Positions 14,868 to 22,483 of a DNA stretch of 28,440 nt are shown in pieces (the stretch's first letter is position 1; each line of letters begins with the position of its first letter). A model generated the notes under the pieces. The model made no database searches and was not told the DNA's origin. It saw only the letters and a program-made list of their open reading frames with translations. The stretch comes from a virus. A program made the translations under genes and the position numbers. The stretch is from the IMG/VR virus record IMGVR_UViG_3300005062_000016, positions 1 to 28,440 of that record; one strand, 5' to 3'.

Positions 14868-15276
14868 AGTGCTTCGTGACGAATTTCTGCCCACCTGCAT
14901 TCGGGGCCGCCTACTGCTGAACGGTGCAGACTGCTGCCGGACATTGGAGCCGCCTTGGCAGGGGAATGCTCCGGGGAAGAGCTGCATTCCGGCCGGGACC
15001 TACGGGCTGCGGCTCTCCCGGTCGCAACGCTTTGGTCGGCTGCTGCCGGAGCTGCTGGACGTCCCGGGTCGGAGCATGATCCGGATCCACGCGGGCAACG
15101 GACCCGGGGACACCGAGGGCTGCATTCTGGTGGGACCGGAGCGCGGGCCGTACCGGGGCATGCCCGGATTGCTCTACCCGGCCAGGCGGAGCGAGACAAT
15201 CTTGGTTTCGCGGCTGCTGGAGCTGGTGGGCCGGGACGGTTTGGCTACAATTACGATTTGGGAGGAGCGGGGATGA
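14854..15276 (+). CDS. DUF5675 protein, candidate muralytic lysis protein
   Basis: ATG 14854 with GGAGG at 14844-14848 gives 140 residues. The pattern CIPAGTYGLRLSRSQRFG, then VPGRSMIRIHAGNGPGDTEG leading into GCILVG matches the DUF5675 family. H79 and C90 in that block are arranged somewhat like the catalytic histidine and cysteine of YkuD L,D-transpeptidases, so a cell-wall role is conceivable. No other endolysin-like ORF lies in the cassette, and it sits between holin and spanins where the endolysin is usually found. There is no signal peptide, so it would depend on the holin for export. Enzymatic activity is an inference and has not been established for this family as far as I know. Confidence 0.82.
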   Translation: MSVLEVLRDEFLPTCIRGRLLLNGADCCRTLEPPWQGNAPGKSCIPAGTYGLRLSRSQRFGRLLPELLDVPGRSMIRIHAGNGPGDTEGCILVGPERGPYRGMPGLLYPARRSETILVSRLLELVGRDGLATITIWEERG

Positions 15277-15656
15277 GGCTTTGGGGCACGCTGGCCGGGA
15301 AGATTCTGGGCTTGGTCCCCTTGAAGTGGTGGCTGGCCGGGATGGGGGCGTTGTTGCTTTTGGGGAGCGGGTATTGCGGGTTGCGTTGGCAACTGGCCGA
15401 AGCGGAGATCGTGCGGCTGGATGCACGGGCGACGCTGCTTGCAAAGGAACGGGACCTGGCAAGGGCTGACCAGGATGCGCTGCGCCTGCAACTGGAAACG
15501 GCGCAGGCGGACTTTGCAGCCCATGTTGCCGGGATAGCAGAAGATAGAAGACGTCTTGCATTGGCGATTGAACGGCCCGCAATACCGGGCAGGGTGGTGG
15601 ACGATGCGACAAGTGAATGGGCTTTGGATCGCCTTGATGCTTTGCTGGTTCGCTAG
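15273..15656 (+). CDS. Rz-like inner-membrane spanin
   Basis: ATG 15273 overlaps the previous stop as ATGA and gives 127 residues. One N-terminal membrane segment (about 18-36, KWWLAGMGALLLLGSGYCG) is followed by a long charged helix (about 40-95, QLAEAEIVRLDARATLLAKE, then RDLARADQDALRLQLETAQA), the N-in, C-out type II plan of Rz i-spanins. With its lipoprotein partner it would bridge and fuse inner and outer membranes, so the host must be Gram-negative. The longer open frame upstream (from 14955) is a shadow of the DUF5675 gene. The i- and o-spanin genes overlap out of frame by 53 bp. Confidence 0.8.
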   Translation: MRLWGTLAGKILGLVPLKWWLAGMGALLLLGSGYCGLRWQLAEAEIVRLDARATLLAKERDLARADQDALRLQLETAQADFAAHVAGIAEDRRRLALAIERPAIPGRVVDDATSEWALDRLDALLVR

Positions 15657-15885
15657 CGGATGCGCCGGGCAGGACACGGCTCCGCTTGCGGTGACGCAGC
15701 GGCTGGAGTCCTGCCCGGCGCCCAGGCCTCTGCCGCCTGTGCCCTTTGCGCATGGCGAGCATATTGGCAGCCGGGCCAATGTGGAGGCCTTGCTGGAAAA
15801 TACCAGACGCTTGCGCCTTGAAATCGACGGGTTGCGCGGCACACTGCGCTGCTACGAGGCGCAGGCCCCAAAGGACCAGCCATGA
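15604..15885 (+). CDS. Rz1-like outer-membrane spanin lipoprotein
   Basis: ATG 15604 lies inside the Rz-like gene in another frame and gives 93 residues. A short signal sequence (NGLWIALMLCWF) ends in the lipobox FASGC with C20 as the lipidated residue. A proline-rich stretch follows (SCPAPRPLPPVPF), the hallmark of Rz1 o-spanins, then a helical C-terminus containing NVEALLENTRRLRLEIDGLR. It is longer than lambda Rz1 and extends beyond the i-spanin stop, so the pair is of the overlapped rather than fully embedded type. The stop overlaps the next ORF as ATGA. Confidence 0.82.
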   Translation: MRQVNGLWIALMLCWFASGCAGQDTAPLAVTQRLESCPAPRPLPPVPFAHGEHIGSRANVEALLENTRRLRLEIDGLRGTLRCYEAQAPKDQP

Positions 15886-16247
15886 GCTTTGCGGATGCTG
15901 CCCTGGGCCTGTTGCTGCTTTCCGGGCGGGAAGTGGTGTTGCGCCGTGCCGACAAAGGGGAAGGAGTGCTGCGCGCCCTGGTGACGGAATACGGCTTTGG
16001 CGACGCTCCCGGGAATTGGCCCGAGGTTTCTGCCTCAGGCATGGGGCGCTACGCTGAGTTCCGTTTGCGGCCTGGAGACTTGAAGGCAGATTCCGGACTG
16101 GGGGAGCCTCATTACCAGGATGTGATTGTATTTGGGGAAGGGGAATACGAAATCCGGGCCGTGCGGTTTGAGCCGTGCTGCTTTGGCGAGGACGGGCCGC
16201 TTTGGTGCGTGGTGCTGGCCGTGTCTGATCAGCGGGGACGGGCATGA
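15882..16247 (+). CDS. Putative head-tail connector/neck protein
   Basis: This 121-residue protein starts in an ATGA overlap with the Rz1-like gene and ends in one with the next gene. It appears mostly beta (REVVLRRADKGEGVLRALVTEYGF, then YEIRAVRFEPCC and LWCVVLAVSDQRG). No signature is diagnostic. The place between head/lysis genes and the gp10-like and tail-terminator genes fits a head-closure or stopper protein of the gpFII type. I do not recognise a specific family. Confidence 0.6.
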   Translation: MSFADAALGLLLLSGREVVLRRADKGEGVLRALVTEYGFGDAPGNWPEVSASGMGRYAEFRLRPGDLKADSGLGEPHYQDVIVFGEGEYEIRAVRFEPCCFGEDGPLWCVVLAVSDQRGRA

Positions 16248-16993
16248 GCGGAAAGGTCTACGCACTGCACGCACTGCGTCTGGAGGACGAAACAGGGCCG
16301 TATCTTGAATTCTTGAAGCGGAGCTTTCCGAGGGAGATGCGGCGCGCCTTGCGCTCCTTGGGCTTCTGGATGCGGGGGGAGATGCGCGCCGCCATTTGGA
16401 GCGGGGGATCGAGCATCGGGGAATCCTGGCCGGAGCGCGCAGACGCGACCCGCTCCCGGCGGCTGACATTGCTCAAGGCTGGAAAATATTCTGAACGTCG
16501 GGGGCGCTGGACCAGATCCAAAAAGTTGAACCTTGTGCGCGGGGAGCGCCTGGACCTTTCCACCGGGCGCAAAGGACGGCCCCTGGGACCGGAACCCTTT
16601 GGCAATAAGCTTGCGGCGGCTGTGCGTTACAAGCTGCAACCGGAGTTCGACCGCGTGCAGATCGGCTTTCTTTCGCCCTCGGCCATTCGTTTTGCCGAAG
16701 CGGTGCAGGAGGGCAGGCGCGGCGCGCGTCGGAATATGACCTACACCGAGACGCAGCCCATGGGGGAGAACATGCGGCGCATGTTCTGGGCTGCGGGCAT
16801 TCCCTTGGCCCGGGGAAGGCGAACCCTGCGCCAGGAGAAGCGGCCGCTGGTGGAGCCGCTTTTCCGGAGGCGGCAGGCGGAGATCAACCGTCGGCTGAGC
16901 GCCCGGGTGGAGGCCTATCTGCGTGGATTGGACAAGGAGGCGGCCAGCGCCTACGTGCGGACAGCCTTGGACCGGGGGGGCGAAGGCCTTTAA
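16244..16993 (+). CDS. Tail completion/HK97 gp10-like or virion morphogenesis protein
   Basis: The 249-residue basic protein contains the segment FWMRGEMRAAIWSGGSSIGESWPE, like the phage virion morphogenesis (Mu gpG) family, which begins with a helix and a region stating that samples are made under substrate conditions such as W-P-x-L. The middle part (NKLAAAVRYKLQPEFDRVQIGF) and SAIRFAEAVQEGRRGARR support a beta-rich neck or tail-completion fold. The high arginine content fits DNA or nucleic acid proximity in the neck. Order (connector, this, tail terminator, tail tube) matches siphophages. A small GC hairpin around its stop (16984-16998) separates it from the next gene. Confidence 0.68.
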   Translation: MSGKVYALHALRLEDETGPYLEFLKRSFPREMRRALRSLGFWMRGEMRAAIWSGGSSIGESWPERADATRSRRLTLLKAGKYSERRGRWTRSKKLNLVRGERLDLSTGRKGRPLGPEPFGNKLAAAVRYKLQPEFDRVQIGFLSPSAIRFAEAVQEGRRGARRNMTYTETQPMGENMRRMFWAAGIPLARGRRTLRQEKRPLVEPLFRRRQAEINRRLSARVEAYLRGLDKEAASAYVRTALDRGGEGL

Positions 16994-17041
16994 GGCCTCT
17001 CACGCCACCGGAAGTTGCAATTGGGACAAGGAGGACGGCGA

Positions 17042-17506
17042 ATGCGGATGACCTCGCTGGCCGTGGCCAAAGGCTGGCGCGACGCCTTGCGCGGGTGTGC
17101 GGCCCTGAACGACTACTGCATGGAGCGCTTTGGGCGGCTGCCGAGGCTTTTTCTCGGCGTGGACGAGCGGGACCTGCCCGGGGCCGGGGAAGCGCCCTAC
17201 GTGGCGCTCGCACCTTTTGGCGTGCGCGGCGGACCGGAAACCGGAGAGACCAGGATCACGGTGCGACTGGCTGTGGGGGCGGTTTTGGGCGGTACGGAGC
17301 ATCTTTCGGAGCGAGAGACGGAGTACCCGGCCTACGCGCGCATGGAAGAGGAGCTTTGGCCATTGGTTTTGGGAGCGATTCAGGCTGCGGACCCGGAAGC
17401 GGCACCCGCCACTGTGGAGACGGAAATGGACGCGTTGTCCCGCGAATTTTTGGAGCTGCGGGCCGAATGCGTGGTGACCCTGGAAAATACCATTGGAGGA
17501 TATTGA
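17042..17506 (+). CDS. Putative tail terminator
   Basis: ATG 17042 follows AAGGAGG (17028-17034) at ideal spacing and gives 154 residues; the earlier in-frame codon at 17015 lies before this site. The protein begins MRMTSLAVAKGWRDALRGCA and is alpha-beta, with strands such as APYVALAPFGVR and ARITVRLAVG-like ETRITVRLAVG, and the closing FLELRAECVVTLE. It lies directly before the tail tube gene, the usual place for the lambda gpU/HK97 terminator. It is called by order and size; no family motif was firmly recognised. Confidence 0.6.
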   Translation: MRMTSLAVAKGWRDALRGCAALNDYCMERFGRLPRLFLGVDERDLPGAGEAPYVALAPFGVRGGPETGETRITVRLAVGAVLGGTEHLSERETEYPAYARMEEELWPLVLGAIQAADPEAAPATVETEMDALSREFLELRAECVVTLENTIGGY

Positions 17507-17507
17507 G

Positions 17508-18920
17508 GTGAGCATGCAGGAAAAAGGTTACCGGACCAGGGCCTGCTTGGCCTTTGAACAGGAGTACAAAACCCTGCCGGAAACGCCGCGTGGGATGTTG
17601 CTGCCCGTGAACCGCAATACCGTGTCAGGCTCACGCAATCAAAATGCATCTGAAACCCTGACTGGTCGTCGGGACCCGGTGGAACCGGACCAGGGATATT
17701 TGGATGTGAGCGGCTCATTGGTGGTGCCTGTGGATGCACACGCCTTTGGGCTGCATCTGCGATCCATGTTTGGCGAGGCGCAGAGCGCAGTGGTCCCGGC
17801 TGTGGCGCTTTGCGAAGGCATGGTTTTGGATTTGGGATCGGGCAAGGTGGGACTGCCCTGCCTGGGACACGGATTGGCGGCGGGGGCGCCTGTGCTGCTT
17901 ACGGGGACGGAGCAGTATGACGGCGCCTATGTGCTTGAGCCTGAGACAACGGATTCATTGCTGGTGATCCGGGCTGGATTTGCGGAGGCAAGCGCCGTAA
18001 CCAGTGCGGCCACGGTTACACTGGCCCGGCAGGTGCAACTCGATGTGGGGGCTGTTTCAGACCTTGGCAACGGGTGCGTGGGACTGCCCAGCACCGGGCA
18101 CGGTCTGCCTGTGGGGGCGGAGATCGAGCTTGCGGGCAGCGCGCACTACGACGGGACGCACCTGCTCGTGCGCGGAACTTCAGCCAATCGATTGGTTATT
18201 GAGGCGGACTTTACGGCGGAGGAACTGGACGGGATGGAGACGGCCACGGCCCGGCTGCGCGATCATGTCTTCACCGTGCAGGACGCGGCTATGCCCTCCT
18301 TTACCCTGGAGAAGGCCTTTCCCAGCATTCCCGTTTATTTGCGCTCGCGGGGCTGCAAGATCAATCAGTTTTCCATGACGCTGGGAGGGGACGGAGAGCT
18401 GACTGCCTCCCTGGACATCAAGGGCGCGGCCGAGGACAAGGCTGTCGCTGTTTTGGACGGTACTGCCGTGCGTTGGCCCTTTGTTCGGTTCAAGCAGTTT
18501 CAGGCTGGGGTGAGCGAGTCCGGGGTGGTCCGGTCTGGACGGTTCACGGAATTGCAGATGACCTTGGGCTTTAATCTGGACGACGACACCTACACCCTGG
18601 GAGACGGCGGCGAGCGTGGGGACCTGGGCGAGGGAGTGATTTCCCTTTCCGGCAATTTGACCGGCTTGTTCAAGGATTCTGATTATCTGGATAAGGCGCT
18701 ATCCGGGACGGTCACGAATTTTTCCACCCGTCTGGTGAACGGGGGATACAGGCTGGTTTTTGATTTTGAGGAAGTGCTCCTGGCCAGGACCTCGCCCAAG
18801 GTGGAGGGCAGCAAAGGCGTTAAGGAGTCCTTTGACTGGAGTGCGTTTTACAATTCCGGCGCTTCGGATACGTCGGTGAAGGTTACCTTGCGCAACGAGA
18901 TTGCAAATTGGGAGGTCTGA
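17508..18920 (+). CDS. Major tail tube protein with two inserted repeat domains
   Basis: GTG 17508, eight bases after GGAGG (17495-17499), gives 470 residues; ATG 17514 is the alternative. Residues 1-100 and about 255-470 look like a tail-tube protein (MLLPVNRNTVSGSRNQN, then CKINQFSMTLGGDGELTASL, and WSAFYNSGASDTSVKVTLRN at the end). Between them lie two related modules at about 108-162 and 185-239. Both have a GLP-x2-GHGL start, then L-x-G-x2-x-YDG and a closing VIxAxF strand. This HGL/YDG pattern recalls the ubiquitin-activating E1 FCCH-like repeat found in some phage proteins. They probably decorate the tail surface. The gene is followed by the tail chaperone at 18921 with no gap. Confidence 0.85.
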   Translation: MSMQEKGYRTRACLAFEQEYKTLPETPRGMLLPVNRNTVSGSRNQNASETLTGRRDPVEPDQGYLDVSGSLVVPVDAHAFGLHLRSMFGEAQSAVVPAVALCEGMVLDLGSGKVGLPCLGHGLAAGAPVLLTGTEQYDGAYVLEPETTDSLLVIRAGFAEASAVTSAATVTLARQVQLDVGAVSDLGNGCVGLPSTGHGLPVGAEIELAGSAHYDGTHLLVRGTSANRLVIEADFTAEELDGMETATARLRDHVFTVQDAAMPSFTLEKAFPSIPVYLRSRGCKINQFSMTLGGDGELTASLDIKGAAEDKAVAVLDGTAVRWPFVRFKQFQAGVSESGVVRSGRFTELQMTLGFNLDDDTYTLGDGGERGDLGEGVISLSGNLTGLFKDSDYLDKALSGTVTNFSTRLVNGGYRLVFDFEEVLLARTSPKVEGSKGVKESFDWSAFYNSGASDTSVKVTLRNEIANWEV

Positions 18921-19190
18921 GTGGTGGAAGTCACGCTGACAAGCGGGCGCGCCGTGCGCGTACGGAGCCTGAGCTGGGACGATGTGGAGTGGCACGCTGG
19001 ACGCGAGGAGCAAAGCCTCGGCCAGTTGGGGGAGCGGCGAATATTGGTGCGGGAGACTTTGGAACGGCTGTACGGTGAGGATGTTTTTGCCGAGGCGGCC
19101 GAGTCCAACGCGGATGTGTTGGCGCTCTACAACGCTACGATTCGTCATAGTTACGGGATGGGACTGGAGGAAGAAATAAAAAACTCCTGA
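18921..19190 (+). CDS. Tail assembly chaperone G-type (shorter, unshifted product)
   Basis: GTG 18921 directly follows the tail-tube stop, with GGGAGG at 18910-18915, and gives 89 residues (VEVTLTSGRAVRVRSLSWDD start, RETLERLYGEDVFAEAAES middle). This is the unshifted product. Lambda G-type chaperones bind the tape measure with the frameshift fusion GT and keep it soluble during tail assembly. Ribosomes that slip at 19178-19184 make the fusion with the downstream frame. Chaperone identity rests on position between tail tube and tape measure and on the shift site. Confidence 0.82.
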   Translation: MVEVTLTSGRAVRVRSLSWDDVEWHAGREEQSLGQLGERRILVRETLERLYGEDVFAEAAESNADVLALYNATIRHSYGMGLEEEIKNS

Positions 19191-19220
19191 CGGCTTGGTC
19201 CTGGGCCACGAACCCGGACC
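19178..19220 (+). promoter_or_regulatory. Programmed -1 ribosomal frameshift site (slippery heptamer plus hairpin)
   Basis: In the G frame the codons ATA AAA AAC contain the canonical heptamer A-AAA-AAC at 19178-19184, just before TCC TGA. After a 12-base spacer a hairpin forms between GGTCC/GGG (19197-19205, one bulged T) and CCC/GGACC (19213-19220). A -1 shift leads into a frame open to 19519. Confidence 0.88.
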
Positions 19221-19519
19221 GGATCGAATATTGCCGGGCTTGCGGCATGGCTCCGGAGGGATGTGTGGATTGCCCAGAGGCTGAGGGGCCGGAGCTGGTT
19301 CGGGAAAACGAGGACGCTTGGCGGCTTTGGCTGGCTGGGCAGACGCAGTGGCGCGGAGCAGGCCTTGGGATCATTGGTCTGGACTACCCGGCGCTGGAAC
19401 TGGTGGGGCGGCTGCTGCTGCCGCCGGTGGAACTGGACCCCACCACTTTGCGCAAAGTTCAAGCTCTGGAGCGGGCCGAGCTGGCACGTCTGCATACGAG
19501 GATGACGGATCATGCCTGA
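19184..19519 (+). CDS. T part of the GT tail chaperone, expressed by -1 frameshift
   Basis: After the shift the -1 frame reads LLTAWSWATNPDRIEY and adds 111 residues to the first 88 of G, for a 199-residue fusion. The core RENEDAWRLWLAGQTQWRGA, then GLGIIGLDYPALELVGRLLL, matches the DUF1799/lambda gpT-like family, which is found as the frameshifted half of tail chaperones. It carries a CRAC...CVDC motif (C-x2-C-x6-C-x2-C), possibly zinc-binding, just after the junction. The ATG at 19247 would be a poor independent start, lying inside this domain and lacking a good ribosome-binding site. The last 8 bases overlap the tape measure start. Confidence 0.85.
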   Translation, partial: LLTAWSWATNPDRIEYCRACGMAPEGCVDCPEAEGPELVRENEDAWRLWLAGQTQWRGAGLGIIGLDYPALELVGRLLLPPVELDPTTLRKVQALERAELARLHTRMTDHA

Positions 19520-22475
19520 AACCAGGATCATCATTTCCGCCCGGGATCTTTCCTCGGCTACGTTCCAGCAAGTGGAGGGCCGGGTGCGGCGCATGCGGGG
19601 CGAGTTCGCCCAGGCAAATACCGGCATGGCCGCGTTTACTGCCACAGCCAAAAAAGCTGTGGCGGCTCTGGCTGGAATTCAGGTGGTCGATTTTGCACGA
19701 AGCATGGTTCAAGGGTTTGCCGAGTTCGACAAGGGATTGGTGGGCGTGGCCAAGACCACGAACATGGGCGGCCAAGCTTTGGCCGAGTTGGGTGCTGCAA
19801 TTGATACGATGACCACCAGGTTGCCTCTGGCCGCTACGGAGCTCTTGAGCATTGCCCAGGCCGCCGGACAGTTGGGCGTTTCGGGTCACGATCATATTCT
19901 CCGGTTCACCGAGACAGTGGGCATGCTTGGCATGGCCTCGGATCTGGTGGGAGAGGAGGCGGCCACAACCCTGGCGCGGATGCTTACCGTCACAGGCGAA
20001 TCCATGGACTCCGTGGGGAGGCTCGGCTCGGTGATCGTGGCCCTCGGTAACAGCATGGCGGCCACGGAATCGGAAATTGCGAACATGGGGACGCAGGTGG
20101 CCCAGGCTACGGCGGTTTTCGGTGTTTCGAGCGCCGAGGCTTCGGCCCTGGGGGCTGCACTGCGTAGCATGGGGGTGCGTGCGGAATTGGGCGGGTCCAC
20201 AGTGGGCCGGGCTTTTCGGGCTATTGATGATGCCTTGCGGAACGGAGGTGCGCGGCTGGAGTACCTTTCGCGGCTTACAGGCATGACGGGTGAAGAGTTG
20301 ACCCGGGTTTTTGGAACGGATGCGGTTACGGTGTTCCAACGTTTTGTTGAAGGGTTGGGCCGAGCTGTCAACCAGGGACAGAGCGCAACAAAAGTGCTTG
20401 GCGCATTTGAACTTTCCGGTGAAGAAGTGCTTAAGGTTCTGCCCACCATGGCCAAACGTTCTTCCGAATTGGGCCGGGCCTTGGCCATTGCCAATGCGCA
20501 ATTGCGGGACGGCACGGCGTTGACACGGGAGGCAGCGGCGGCTTCGCACTCCCATGCGGCCAAGATGCAGATCGAGGCGAACAAGACCGCTTTGCTTGCC
20601 CGAAAGACAGGGCAGGATCTGGCTCCTGCTTTTGAGACTGCCGCAAGGGCAGCGGCCGTGTTGGTGGGCTGGTTGGATCGGATTGGAACGCGTCTGGGCA
20701 AAAATATTTTTATGGTCCGGGAACTGGTTCAGGGCAATGTGGGGATTTTCGATGCGGCGCTTTGGTCCACCTCGGGCACGGATGCCTACCTGAAACGACT
20801 TGAGGACGGCAGCGCCGCACTGCTGCGGGCTGAGCAGGAGCTGGCGCGGCTGGGCAGCAGGGCGCAACCGCGTAATGCTGCGGAGGCAAGGGCCCTGAGA
20901 GAGGCCATTGCCTTACAGACGGAAAAGGTCCGGCTGCTGCGGGAGTGGGCCCTGGAAGAGCAACAAGCGGGGCAGGGAGTACAGGGAGCTTCCGGCGGGA
21001 GGATGGAGGGCATCCCCCTTGGGCAGGGTTTTACCGAAGCCGTTGGGGACGCAAGCATAGGGGCCGACAATACGGAAGGCGGGGATCTGACGCCACCGCC
21101 TGCCGCCTCCGAAGGGGGGACTGCCAAAGCCGTGGAACGGCTCTTGCGGCAATGGCAAGAATACTACCAGGAGCGCAAACTATCGGCATCGCAGTTTATC
21201 GCATGGCAGCTTGACCAAGAAGAGCAGGCCTTCAGGGCGTCGGATGTCTATTTGCAGTCCTCGCTTCGGCAGCGCCGTGAACTGGTGGACGGATTTAACC
21301 GGTACAGGGAAGCCAAACTGGCCGAGCAGCAGGAGCAACGGGGGCGTACCGTACGCGAGGCCCTGCTCCTTGCGCAGCAGAGCGCTTTGTCTGCGGGGCC
21401 GCGTTCCGGCCAGATGCGTGCGGAGCTGGACCTGGAAATGGCCGAGTACCGGAAACGTGAAGGGTATATGCTGGCTTCGGACGAACAGCGCCGCCGCATG
21501 GACGAGTCGTATGCCGAATGGCGGTCAGCCCGGGAACGGGAAATTACCAGGCAGATTCAAAGGGAACAACTGGAGCGGCAGCGGCCCGTGCAGGAAGCCC
21601 TGCACGCTTCCCGGCAGGCGGCGCTTTCCGTTGCGCCGCGTTCCGAGCAGCTGCGTGCGGAGATGGAGCGGGAGCTGGCGGAGTATCGCACCCGGGACGG
21701 GTATCTCGCTGCCTCGGACGCACAGCGCCGCCGCATGGACGGAGATTACGCCACCTGGAGGGCTGCCCGGGAGACCGCGTTGACCGAGCAATTGAATGCA
21801 GAGCAGCGCGAGCGGCTGGCTACTTCGGACAGCCTCTTGGACGGCATGGCACTCGGACTTGAGCGCTGGGCCGAGCAGACCGAGGGGACCGCGGGCAAGG
21901 TGGCGGACGTGTTTACGGGCATGTTTTCCGGGATGGATGCGGCCATGGGGGAGCTGACCAGTACGGGAGAACTCGACTTTAGCCGGATGGTGAGCGCCTG
22001 GCTGGCGGACATCGGGAGGCTTTCGAGCCAACAATTGCTGACCGGGCCCCTGGCGGCGCTTTTCTCCGGTACGGGCGCGAGCGAAGCCGGGGGACTGGTT
22101 TCCATGTTTGCCAACATGTTTCACTCCGGCGGGGTGGTGGGCGGACCGGGAGGCGGCAGTAGGGCGGTCTCTCCGCTCTATTTTGCCGGGGCCGGGCGCT
22201 ACCACGGCGGAGGAGTTGCCGGTTTGCGGCCGGACGAGGTGCCGATCATCGCGCTGCGCGGCGAGGAGGTGCTGACCCGGCGGGACCCCCGGCATCGGGA
22301 GAATCTGGTAGCTCCGCACGGAAGGGGGGCCGGAGGCGCGGCCGCGGACCGCGTGGGCGTGCGGATCATCAATAGTCTTGATCCGGGCATTGTGCGCAAC
22401 TATCTGGACAGCTCCGAAGGGGAGCGGGTCATCCTTAACGTGATTCGGCGTAATCCACAGATTTTACGCGGCTAG
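19512..22475 (+). CDS. Tape measure protein
   Basis: The 987-residue protein is the tail-length ruler. Residues about 1-400 form the TP901-type tape measure domain (FAEFDKGLVGVAKTTNMGGQ, GVSSAEASALGAALRSMGVR, ALRNGGARLEYLSRLTGMTG). The later part is coiled-coil-like and holds two tandem 79-residue repeats (from R612 and R691; 237-bp period in DNA) with the block QRRRMD. A degenerate earlier copy lies before them. The end is glycine-rich (FHSGGVVGGPGGGSRAV, then EVPIIALRGEEVLTRRDP), usual for lambda-like tape measures. Tail length should scale with the protein. It overlaps the GT gene by 8 bp and has no separate ribosome-binding site of note. Confidence 0.93.
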   Translation: MPETRIIISARDLSSATFQQVEGRVRRMRGEFAQANTGMAAFTATAKKAVAALAGIQVVDFARSMVQGFAEFDKGLVGVAKTTNMGGQALAELGAAIDTMTTRLPLAATELLSIAQAAGQLGVSGHDHILRFTETVGMLGMASDLVGEEAATTLARMLTVTGESMDSVGRLGSVIVALGNSMAATESEIANMGTQVAQATAVFGVSSAEASALGAALRSMGVRAELGGSTVGRAFRAIDDALRNGGARLEYLSRLTGMTGEELTRVFGTDAVTVFQRFVEGLGRAVNQGQSATKVLGAFELSGEEVLKVLPTMAKRSSELGRALAIANAQLRDGTALTREAAAASHSHAAKMQIEANKTALLARKTGQDLAPAFETAARAAAVLVGWLDRIGTRLGKNIFMVRELVQGNVGIFDAALWSTSGTDAYLKRLEDGSAALLRAEQELARLGSRAQPRNAAEARALREAIALQTEKVRLLREWALEEQQAGQGVQGASGGRMEGIPLGQGFTEAVGDASIGADNTEGGDLTPPPAASEGGTAKAVERLLRQWQEYYQERKLSASQFIAWQLDQEEQAFRASDVYLQSSLRQRRELVDGFNRYREAKLAEQQEQRGRTVREALLLAQQSALSAGPRSGQMRAELDLEMAEYRKREGYMLASDEQRRRMDESYAEWRSAREREITRQIQREQLERQRPVQEALHASRQAALSVAPRSEQLRAEMERELAEYRTRDGYLAASDAQRRRMDGDYATWRAARETALTEQLNAEQRERLATSDSLLDGMALGLERWAEQTEGTAGKVADVFTGMFSGMDAAMGELTSTGELDFSRMVSAWLADIGRLSSQQLLTGPLAALFSGTGASEAGGLVSMFANMFHSGGVVGGPGGGSRAVSPLYFAGAGRYHGGGVAGLRPDEVPIIALRGEEVLTRRDPRHRENLVAPHGRGAGGAAADRVGVRIINSLDPGIVRNYLDSSEGERVILNVIRRNPQILRG

Positions 22476-22483
22476 GAGGCGAC

